Below are positions 54,910 through 64,000 of a DNA stretch of 64,000 nt, one piece after another. How positions within the stretch are numbered: position 1 is the first letter of the stretch; each line of letters begins with the position of its first letter. A model generated the notes under the pieces. That model was not told the origin of the DNA. It was given only the letters and a program-made list of their open reading frames with translations, and did not search any database. A program made the translations under genes and the position numbers. This DNA is from Lineus longissimus (taxonomy: Eukaryota > Nemertea > Pilidiophora > Heteronemertea > Lineidae): the NCBI RefSeq assembly GCF_910592395.1, contig NC_088320.1, positions 12,710,501-12,774,500 on the forward strand, read 5' to 3'.

Positions 54910-55460
54910 ACAGAGCTCTTACTCTCAAGGTCACAGTTATTCTCACATCCATGTTACACTCCAAGGGCAAGACTGTTATAGCACATGGTCACTTACACTT
55001 TGGGATGACAATAACCTACACTTTTCAAGGATTTCGGCCAAAACACCGTTTTTAAGCTCAAAGTCAAGGCTATTTGCAAATCACTCCCACATTTCAAACT
55101 CAAGGTCATTTGTACGCAACAACACATATCATTAGCAAACTAATTAGGTCACAACACATGGTCACATGCGGTTTGGGAAGAAATGACCTTCACTCTACAA
55201 GGACACAGTCATTCCGTCAAAACATCACTCTTACACTCAAAAACAATTTTTTTTCAAACCATTACCTCACAACAACATTGGAGCTCAAGGGCACACGAAA
55301 TTAGGTCACTTATTAGGGCATTAATTAGGTCACTTTTCAAGGACAAGCGCCACAACATCTTTCTCACTCTCCTAGTCAACCGTTTCTTTTCAAATTATTC
55401 CCTCATTCTAAACTGGATTATGTAATTATGTCTCTCATTAGTATGCTAAATAGGTCAATT
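54910..55460 (+). repeat. Diverged array rich in AGGTCA half-sites
   Basis: Loose units of 40-60 bp with CTCAAGGTCA, ATTAGGTCAC and CACATGGTCAC recur about ten times. No unit length is strict, so this may be a decayed minisatellite. AGGTCA is the nuclear-receptor half-site, but that may be coincidence. Confidence 0.45.
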
Positions 55461-56500
55461 TTAGCCCAGGGTCATCGTAATACCACTTGTGTGCAGCTTT
55501 TTTGTAGTTTGATTATTGTTATGTTTGGCAATTAGCAGCTAATCAACACAAATGCCTAAATTCTTAGATCATTCTCGTCTTCATTATTAATAGAGTACGT
55601 ATTTGTAACCCGATGAATCATATGTGTGCCTTAAGTACAGAGTAAATATTTTTCGTTGAATTTTGGTCGTTCCATCATTGTTTTGCACCTCAGCTCAGTT
55701 TATAGCTGAATTAAAACCGGATTCGTCATGGATTCCAGTTAATTTCCTGAGAGAGCTGTGGGATTAAAGGAAACTTGCTGTGACCTGACTCTTTATTTGA
55801 AAGACACTGCAGTAACTAAAAGCAGTACAGCTAGAATCTACTTATGGTTTTATATATTCAAGCGTAAACGGCAAACAACTACTCCGCCCTAAAAAACCAA
55901 CAACAACAACAAAACAAAAAACAAAGTAAGAACACAAATATGTAACAAAACGCTTTTCAATGGCTTTGGATGCTGTTGTTGGAGGTCAAAAACAACATAC
56001 AAACGGTTAAGTGGAATTTGAGCCCTTGAAGCTGTTTGTTAAGAAAGTGACTATTTTACAAGCTCAGCGACTGTTTTGCCCTGGAAAGAGGTTCGAACTC
56101 ATTCATACTTAGCCTTCGAGGAGTTCATTATCATTCAATGGCAAAGCGGTGGATAACACTGATGGAGTTATAGCGAAGGACCTTAGCAATGTACCAAATG
56201 TATTTATTGCGCTATCAGTTAGTCACATACTCGAACATACTTTTGCCAGGAACACAGGTTCAGTAAAAGAAAATTAATCGAGGGCGAGAAATCGGCCATT
56301 TTTAATAATGCACCCGTTAATTCAAATATGACGTCAGTGCTCTCCGATTGGCTAATGTGTTGTAAAGTCTCCGGCTCACCAAACAGTGTAGAATTGCCAA
56401 ACTTGGTTGATGTTCAATGCTGTGCAACATGCAGCTTGCCAAACAGGGCAAAAAAATATGCCTGTTCGGCGAGCGGTTCGCAAATTTACCTGACCTTTTT
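55461..56500. other. No recognisable gene
   Basis: About 1 kb with no coding support. GTTCGAACTC at 56092 looks like a tRNA B-box alone and is not supported by an A-box at the right distance. Confidence 0.35.
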
Positions 56501-57320
56501 ACTCACCTCGTGAGCCTATGCGATGACGTGGCGTCCGTCGTCGTCGTCGTCGTCCACCGGCGGCACGTTTCGTAATTGCTTGAGGTATGGACTTTAAATT
56601 TGGTATACATGTACTAGGACCCTGGTTTGGGCACCAGGGGCATAATGCAAAAAAATAAGATATGCAATAGGACCCGTGATATTGGTAATATTTTTATAAT
56701 TTTTTGGTGAGTACTCCTAGCGAGTATGCATCACATATCATTTTTTTATTTGACCTACTTTTCAAGGTCACAGAGGTCAAAGGTCGCTAAATCATCGATA
56801 GGTGGCACGTTTTGTATCTATTCGAGCTGGAAAGTTCTAAACGTATGAGAACATGTTTCTGTTGACCCTCTATTCTACCCCAAAAATGTAGCTCGCGAGG
56901 ACATCAAAATGGCCGCCAGGCGGCCATCTTGAAAAATAAAGAAAGCCCTATTTCTCTGAAACTGATGATCGGATTGCAAACACATTTCATGTGAGTATGT
57001 ATCTGTGTTCTCTTAACAATTTCCTTAATTTTCAGTCTAATCCGATAACCAATATGGCCGCCAGGGGCCATCTTGTAAATTAAAAATGTCCTATTATTAC
57101 TCCGAATCTAGTGCTCGGAGTGCAACCAAATTTCATGCGATTATGTATCTATGCACTCTTTACAATATCCTAAATTTTCAGTCAAATCGAATGACAAATA
57201 TGGCCGCCAGGCTGCCATCTCGAAAATTCAACGAAGTCCTATTACATATGATATGGTAATGTACACGCAGCAATAACGCTAAATCTCATAAACAATATGG
57301 CCGCCAGGTGGCCATCTTGA
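56500..57320 (+). mobile_element. Marine-invertebrate repeat with four ~135-bp tandem units
   Basis: Begins CTCACCTCGTGAGCC and GCGATGACGTGGCGTCCGTC with a (GTC)n tract, as in a widespread invertebrate repeat. From 56920 to 57310 four units each end in ATATGGCCGCCAGG, a partial palindrome with GGCCATCTTGAAA, and share ATTTCATG, ATGTATCT and CTTAATTTTCAGTC. A related hairpin lies at 59575. Confidence 0.6.
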
Positions 57321-57826
57321 AACTTCAATAAAATCGTTAAATTCTCAATAAAGCTGCACTACCGCACCACTTCTTCTCAGATCGCAGAATTGACATCAAC
57401 AACCAAAACAGTTTTCCCAATATCGACTACGAATGACATTGATTAGCATTACCCGAGGTGAGCACATGATCCCTGGACCATTTCATTTAAAGATGGCATC
57501 GAATATGGCTATGTGGCATAACTTATTCAGTGAATAAATTACTTAAAATACTTATCGGAAACAACAGTGTGTTTAACATGTGCGACGAAAAATATAAAAT
57601 GGCGTCCAAGATGGCCGGTTTTTGGATTTGGTCCTCTCTTCGCCAAGTTAGGAATCAGACTTCACTATACTTTTGTCACTGAGATCACCTGACAAAAGGG
57701 TACACGGACACCTAATTTCAGATCCAGCCAAGATGAGTACAATGATCAAATCGAGGACATAGATGATCACCGTTTACTTATTCGTTTAAGCGTTATGCAT
57801 GTGTTTCAAACTATTTTCATTTTTAG

Positions 57827-57963
57827 GAAAAAAGTCATCAGAAAAGGTTCTTACGTTGCATTAGAGTGTGCGCTTCACAACCATTGTGAGAGTGTCTTGG
57901 TTGAGTTGATTGAAGACTATACAAAAAAGATCGCTGTGGCACAATGGCTTAGGCAAAATAAAG
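57827..57963 (+). CDS. Candidate CARD/DED-type exon
   Basis: 137 nt after TTTTTAG, ending AAAG before GTACC. It encodes VIRKGSYVALECALHNHCES and VLVELIEDYTKKIAVAQWLR, which fits the last helices of a death-fold (CARD/DED) domain, where a conserved RxGxxAxxxFxxAL pattern is usual. Its final phase is completed exactly by the exon at 58622. The donor is weak. Confidence 0.45.
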
Positions 57964-58621
57964 GTACCAGTATGGATATTTCAGTCTTGACTCATCTACT
58001 ATGACAATCGCTTTGAACAATGAACTTAACATATCAAGTCGTTGATATCAATTTTCCCAACTGATGGCGCTTGATTACTCCACTATTGCGACGATGATGG
58101 AAATTACGTTGCGTCGTAATAGCGGGGTGATATGACCTTTGATATCGGCGTGCACTCACGTGGCGGGAAAGATCGTTCGCCCCAGGACTTTCGAGTACTG
58201 AAAGTAACGAATACCAGCGCTTTTTTCTGCTATCTAAGAGCTGAAACAAAACTGGAAAAGCATCGAACACGTTCAGAAAAATAGTTTACTGATGAAACAG
58301 AAGAAGAACAAACATACTGCAATGAATGCCGCCCATTCCTTTAGTTGTACTTTCATAAGAAAGATATTGGTATGCCTTCATCATCAGTTGCAATGCTGTG
58401 GTCCAAAGCACGGGGCAATCAGACTAATCAGAACACAATCGGCTACTTCTATACCTGATAGCAAGTTGTTTGTAACTCAAATATGTCAAATGATACACAA
58501 TCCATGGACCACAATGAAAACAAATATGTTGGTCATCTCAGCGTAAGAAGCAATTTTTTGTGTTAGGTCGGGCAAATTCACCTTCGATGTTTCCATCTTA
58601 AATTAACTTTTTTTTTCACAG

Positions 58622-58732
58622 CTACTGCCATTCCACACCGAGACGATAGAAATGACGAAATATATTCAATCCCAAACAATGGAACGAAGGGACTCTTGGT
58701 CATATTCAATCAGTTCACGAGCACAAGAGAAG
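58622..58732 (+). CDS. Candidate caspase exon
   Basis: 111 nt between TTTTTTTTTCACAG and GTATGT. The product runs DEIYSIPNNGTKGLLVIFNQ and FTSTREG, resembling the start of a caspase p20 domain (Y.M....RG..LIINN..F....R.G). Its first two bases complete the codon left by the exon at 57827-57963. Catalytic His and Cys exons are not visible in the window, so the gene continues outside it or is broken. Confidence 0.5.
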
Positions 58733-59094
58733 GTATGTACCAATTGTGTTCTTTGAATATAGAGAAAAAACACACTTCGTTTATTATTTTGTGCCGAAAA
58801 AACGTTGTCAATGTAAGCTTTATGTTGTCATATAGGTCTAATCCTCCTGTCAAATATGTTCGATACTTTCATTAAGCCCAATATGAAGAGCAGAGGGCTA
58901 TCATAAAACAACTTTTTTATGGTTTTCCAGTTAAGAAACATACATTTATGATAGTAAACTGTATGTGGAGTTACACCTCATAATTTAAGATGACCTGAGT
59001 GTGTGAATGATATTGTATAATTGCCAGTATAGCCAATCAAAACAGGAAAAATTGAGTGTCAAAATATGTACTGATCATATCCACATATCGAATC
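58733..59094. other. Intron-like sequence
   Basis: No further exon with caspase features was seen here or downstream to the end of the window. Confidence 0.3.
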
Positions 59095-59235
59095 TAGGTA
59101 ATAAAGGTACAGGAACAAAAGGTACAGGAAAAAAGGTACGGACAAAAAGGTATAGAAAATAAAAGTACATGAAATAAAAGTACCGGAAATAAAGGTACCG
59201 GGGAAAAAGGGAATGGAAAAATAGGTACACAAAAA
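59095..59235 (+). repeat. Minisatellite, unit about 15 bp
   Basis: About nine units of AAAAGGTACAGGAA with small changes (GGTACGGAC, AGTACCGGAAATA). Strong strand bias (A/G on plus). Confidence 0.85.
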
Positions 59236-59574
59236 GGCATAAATAGATAAACAAAATTCATAATTAAAAAAAAATATATATTTGAATTCTCTCTTTTTCT
59301 ATTGCGTAGGCATTGCATAGGCCTTAGAAATATGTATATCAAATTGCCAGTACACCGTTATGGTTTTCAATAGTCAAAACACGGCTATCAAGATCATGAT
59401 GATTGTAAAGATTCTAGGACAATTCCCTTTGCAAATGGGTTAACTGATAAATGTACCAATGTTCAAGGTAATAGTGACCCAGTAGTTACGAATTGTGCCC
59501 GGCCAAAAGACGACAGACACTTCCCCATAGCAAAATCTCACCCAAACCCTGGTTCAAACGAAATTTTGCTAATC

Positions 59575-59640
59575 TTAGCTCACCTCTCAGAGAGGTGGGT
59601 GAGCTTATGTTATGGCGAAGCATCTGTCGTCGGTAAGCGG
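59575..59640 (+). repeat. Hairpin repeat CTCACC/GGTGAGCT
   Basis: AGCTCACCTCTCAGAGAGGT is followed by GGGTGAGCTTATG, an inverted pair typical of a marine-invertebrate repeat. A related start is at 56502. Confidence 0.6.
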
Positions 59641-61254
59641 GGCTTCATTGACTCGAAAATTGGTATATTGGTAGTCCTATGTGAAAATAATTGTCCGCCG
59701 AAGTGAATAATAATAATACGAGATATTTCCATACATAAGGGGGCATCTTATGTATTCCGAACTTAGATGGACATTTACTTTCCCATACTTATGGGGGTAT
59801 TTTGCTGTGCAAATCCTTTAAATGTAGCCATATGTGAAAATAAAGATAATTCAGGAACACGGGATTGTTTGGGCATAGTCTCTCTCTAGCAATATCATTT
59901 CATTATTTGCTTTGTGGTTTGGTTCATATTTGTGTAATGTTTAAACCACTGGGTTTATAAACAAGGACTCAAGTAATGTCTGAATACTGGGTTTCAGCGC
60001 ATATCTTACGCTTTACTAGTCTTCATCAATGTCACCCTATTTATGACATTATTTCTTGGAACACAGAGGATAGAAGAAAAGGAATTGATATCTGAATTTG
60101 TTTTTATTTTGTTCTATCTAATTACAGTCGAGACATTCTCATATCCGTATGAAACAATTTATTTGTAATTCAGTATGTTTTGGACATACGTCTGAGAATA
60201 TGCTCCCAGAGTAAGTACTGAAGTTGACGATGGGTGTGTGAATAAGTACAAAACACACAGAGTATCGGTTATTGAATAATCATTTTATACATGTACGTAA
60301 GGTGCAGTGAAAGTATTTGTTAGAACACTATGAAAGAATACCTTGAGGCACAATATGGAAGATGATGAAACCATTTGTGGAACCCTATTAAGGAGAAACC
60401 TTCTCTGAGAAGCACATAATGAAAGTTCCAAGATGAAGCCATGTGGATGAATGATATTTAAGGCACTCTTTTTTAGTATGAAAGGTCCACAATCTGGCTC
60501 ATTAATAATAGTTTACATGTAATTCCACGAGTATGGCGATATTCGAATGCAATGTCCAATGCCCTGCAAGAACTGTTCCATCGTCTTGCGTTCAGCTACA
60601 CAATCGAAGCAGAGATTCTGTCAGCGCTGCTGGTGCTGCATCACCTCTCTTCGAATTTTTTTTCTAGGCGGGTTCCCGATAGCGTCCTGAGCGATTGATG
60701 TGCGAACTGATTGTTTTTCCAGTTGCAGGGCCTGGATGCATTTAAACACAGTTAGATGTAGGGTGTTCAGGTCAAGTGACTTTCGACGTTCCGTAAGCGC
60801 ATTTTCGCACAAAAAACCTTTTCACACCTCTTGAAGATCGGTTAATTTCGGTGTCTTATCGATGATGTATGAAGAAACCAGGAATACCCAAGGTAAACAG
60901 GTATCTAATCTTTCATTCTCTTAAATTTCAATGAAATTCATCGAGTATTTGGGGAGAAATTAGAAATTACGCACAACTTGGGCCGACGTGGCGATCATCA
61001 CGTCCGCCATAACGTTATGCTTATGAGGACGGCCCGAGGCGTGGCCAGCTGTCACTTGCTCGTCAAATCTTTGGCACCTTTTCCGCAAAAGGGCATGTGA
61101 CCTATGTAAATTATCTATCCGGAAATGAACTCTACTGCTAAAACTATTGCTGTTCGTCAAAAACCGGATGAAATTCCGTCAATATTTACCGATTTTAGGC
61201 ATTTTCAAGATTTGACACTCCTAAACAACACCGAACTATCCCTTCTGAAATCTT
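59641..61254. other. No supported gene
   Basis: About 1.6 kb. A 63-codon minus-strand frame at 60621-60812 with a basic PRKKIRREVM end is not recognised, and the other frames are shadows. Confidence 0.35.
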
Positions 61255-61259
61255 ATAGA

Positions 61260-61440
61260 AATTATATTTATACGGATCCAGAAGTATTAAGGTAGCAGGA
61301 AGGGTTGGGCGTTTGTGGTTTCTGAGTCTGAGGGGGTTGGTGTCTGTTGACTGTGCTTTAAGAGAGACTAGGCATGGCGCCAGTCTCTCTTAAAGCACAG
61401 TCAACAGGCATTTGGTCTCAGTATTTGGGTTTTGATTGCC
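61260..61440. repeat. Palindromic repeat unit related to 12.25 kb
   Basis: TGTTGACTGTGCTTTAAGAG and its inverse CTCTTAAAGCACAGTCAACA lie back to back around GACTAGGCATGGCGCCAGTC. The left part matches 12.25-12.40 kb, and the right part recurs at 61724-61790. Confidence 0.7.
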
Positions 61441-61639
61441 ATGACTGTACCCCTGTAAAAGTCAGAGGAGGAGAAGTTTGGAATGATGAAAGCATTGAAG
61501 AAGAAGAAATGTTATTATTGAGGAAAGCAAAATTTATTATGAGACAAGAAGGCAGTGTCCTGACTTGATTATTTTGAAAATGGCGGTCTGAACACATTAA
61601 AAGGTGGAACATGGCATTTTATCGACTTTGAAGTGCTCC

Positions 61640-62915
61640 GCAGTTAAAGGGAGACTATAGGCAGCAGCTAGGTAGGCAAGATAAAATCATACAAATTTGC
61701 CAATAGGGGTCAGTCATATCTCTAGGCATGGCGCCAGTCTCTCTTAAAGCACAGTCAACAGGCATTTGGTCTTAGTATTTGGGTAAAGAATCAAGGCAGC
61801 ACAGAGAGCAATGATTGAACGATGCTGTGGACAAGTCCAAGGATACTGCATCAGTCACGACCAACTTCTCATCAGAAAGCGTCACCACCAGCATATTCAA
61901 TGTTCAGTTCCAACCTGTACCAGTCCAATGCACGCCTGTCATGGTCAGCAGTGGTCAGCTCAGCGCGATATGGAACATTCTTCCGAAACTCAAGCGAGGG
62001 AAGTCTGCTCATTTGCCTATCTCGCGCACTGCTCCTTCTTGTCAAACATCGTAGTGAAATCGTGGTACAGTGGGGCGTCCTCGAGGATTGCAGCTGGTCG
62101 GACAGACGTGAGGTGGAATGTGGGTGGCTGCACTTCTTCGTTGATGTGCGATGGCAGATAGCACAGTTGTTGCGTTGCATGACAGCTGAAAGTGAATGTG
62201 ATATCATAGAACTGAGGCGTTTGCAATGAGACTATAGGTGAAGTAGAAGCAAGGAGTGAAATGGGCCATCTTCCAGTGACTAATATACAGAGTAAGGGCC
62301 CTGGGTGTTGTTAGATTCAGCATTGAATGTATTCCTCGTACAAGCGTGAATAGTGTGGACATACAGTGAGAGGTGAGAGACCCCTATTGACTACTTCTTG
62401 TAACTTTATCTTGGATATTATATTAGTATTGAACTTCTAGCCATGGAATATGAAGAAATTGAAGTTGTAGGCATGGAATATGAAAAATTATTCAACGGTG
62501 AAAGACATTATTCCATGAGGCTTTGCCGTGATCGCAAAGGACGCGACGTGATTGGTTCACATGCTAATGAGGTATGATAATGATAATTACCTCTATAAAT
62601 GCTACTTGGATAGCGACTGTGTCGTTGACTGCAACAGTGGTCTATGTCAATGTGTACCTGTAATGTCAATGAAGTATGATGAGGTGATGACGATAGTGCA
62701 ATTATTTAATATTGGCAAGAGATCATACTGCAACATAGGTCTTGTTTTTGACAGATGACTGTGCGACATTCCCATTGGGTCTTGTTAGAGTGAGCGCTGC
62801 ATGTATTCCTTGTACAAGCTTGAATAGTTGTGACGGACTTTGAGGGAAGAGAGACCCCTATCGGCTACTTCGTCTAACTTTATCTTGCCTACCTAGCTGC
62901 TAGCAATAGTGCCCC
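61640..62915. mobile_element. Inverted-repeat element with internal duplications
   Basis: GCAGCTAGGTAGGCAAGATA near the left end (61661) is mirrored by TATCTTGCCTACCTAGCTGC near the right end (62882), and CAATAGGGGT/ACCCCTAT lies further in. Segments 61724-61790 and the 62.30-62.42 kb repeat sit inside. No transposase is visible. Confidence 0.55.
61929..62038 (+). repeat. 110-bp repeat, also at the window's right edge
   Basis: TGGAACATTCTTCCGAAACT and AAGCGAGGGAAGTCTGCTCA recur at 63890-64000 with few changes. The second copy runs off the window. Confidence 0.75.
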
Positions 62916-63120
62916 TTTATCAAGACTGAAACCCACTGTGTGGGGCTAAGAAATTACCTTTATAATCCTAGTTGGATAACCACTGTGTAGATGATTTGAA
63001 GAGTGCTCTGTGGATGTGTGCCTGTAATGTCAATGAAAGTATGATGAGGTGATGACGATAGTGGAATGACGAAATATTGGAAAGAGATCTATTCCTAGAA
63101 GAACATATGTCCTGTTTTGA
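62300..63120 (+). repeat. Tandem duplication of about 475 bp
   Basis: The block 62300-62760 (GAGAGACCCCTATTGACTAC, then GTACCTGTAATGTCAATGAA and GTATGATGAGGTGATGACGA) is repeated in order at about 62770-63120, with 75-85% similarity by eye. Confidence 0.6.
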
Positions 63121-64000
63121 CTTGGTGGCGCATTTTAGAATCAGCAGTGAGCACTGTGTGTAACATGGTGGAGGCAGCGGAGATAATAACTGTGTCGAAA
63201 GTATTGTTATAGGGCTTTCCCTAGGCCCATGGGGTTAAATTTACAATCCACGATTGAAAAGACGTAGTTTGATCGCATTCAACTATAAATCCATTGAACA
63301 GTTGTGTTCCTTTAGTAAACCGATGACCTTTTGTTGGGCCATGATCGGGGATTGTAAACTGTAAATGTATTATGGACTGGGAGACGGGGAAACACAAGTG
63401 AAATAGACCAAAACAAGTGATTTTGGGGCTTTGGTTTAGACGCATGCCCCACATGCGCCATGCGGGATTATACGGTTCATGTGAACTTGTTGACATCTAC
63501 ATGATCTAGTGCTATTATTTGTCATGGTACATGGTAGGCCTAATCATCATGGCTATATGTTTCAGGAAAAGCTCGGAGTAAAATGAACTGCCGATGAATA
63601 ATGATGTTGTTCATGTTTACCATGTTTACTAGTACATAGCCATAGGGTATGCACTGGCCAGTGCACTTTCTGCACGTCGTCATGGTCATGTACGTGATGA
63701 TACCGTAACCTTGCATATTTTGTTTTTTGAATGCGCATGCTTTTTGGGCAAAATCACTTGTACCAACACTAATGAATAATGTCTTCTTATCCCTATGACT
63801 CCATACACAGTGAGGGCATTGTCCCATTCCCATCAAATGGTAACTTATTGTACCGTATTAGGGTGGAAGTTGGGGAGCAGATACCTACCGTTGCACGCCT
63901 GTCATAATCAGTAGTGATGAGCTTAGCGCGATATGGAACATTCTTCAGAAACTCAAGCGAGGGAAGTCTGCTCATTAGCATATCTCGCGCACTGCTCCTT

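Noticed and set aside
1-64000. CRISPR arrays, rRNA genes, bacterial operons
   Set aside because: No regular spacer-repeat arrays, rRNA core motifs or Shine-Dalgarno-led operons are present. The repeat types and introns are eukaryotic.

Overview
The window looks like nuclear DNA of a marine invertebrate. It is intron-bearing and AT-rich, and is dominated by decayed mobile elements. Supporting signs are a Penelope-like reverse transcriptase, a BEL/Pao Gag with part of an LTR, tRNA-headed SINEs, many small inverted-repeat elements, and the CTCACC...GGTGAGCTTATG hairpin and GGCCGCCAGG/GGCCATCTTG repeat types familiar from lophotrochozoan and deuterostome invertebrate genomes. The octamer TAGGCCTA recurs, which I associate with echinoderm-like genomes, but I cannot name the species.

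The main content is virus-like DNA elements of the Polinton/Maverick-adintovirus kind. I see at least five remnants. (i) 1-7.3 kb: a broken minus-strand family B DNA polymerase carrying nested insertions, plus a plus-strand capsid-module gene fragment. (ii) 15.1-20.4 kb: a decayed plus-strand capsid module (small membrane protein, capsid-like protein, packaging ATPase, conserved Tyr-Gln protein, membrane segment). (iii) 24.5-27.8 kb: a second, shorter copy of that module with a 1.3 kb insertion in the ATPase. (iv) 31.9-34.1 kb: a different lineage with an F54H12.2-type capsid protein, a basic core-like protein, a retroviral-type integrase and a small membrane protein. (v) 35.0-47.3 kb: the best-preserved element, strikingly AT-rich. 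It has one long polymerase gene, a conserved structural-type gene, an integrase with a D,D,D-type signature, a capsid-like gene and about nine small genes on both strands. All copies carry stops or frameshifts, so none is intact.

In element (v) most genes start in a fused promoter/start motif, TATATAAATAAATG or close to it, on both strands. Its genes imply a self-synthesising element: PolB copies the DNA, the integrase inserts it, and capsid, packaging ATPase and membrane-anchored proteins would build a particle. I did not find an ATPase gene inside (v).

A second unusual signal is a repeat found four times (about 13.3, 15.8, 21.1 and 28.6 kb). It ends in a hairpin whose two arms differ in sequence between copies but stay complementary within each copy.

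The rest is 7.3-15 kb (inverted-repeat elements, two opposed SINEs), 22-24.4 kb (Penelope-like element), 28.8-31.9 kb (LINE fragments), 47.4-50.4 kb (minisatellite and a diverged long tandem array), 51-52.7 kb (BEL/Pao Gag), 52.8-54.5 kb (a minus-strand candidate spliced gene), 56.5-57.3 kb (tandem repeat), 57.8-58.7 kb (two phase-compatible exons of a likely CARD-caspase gene) and 61.2-64 kb (nested duplications and an inverted-repeat element).
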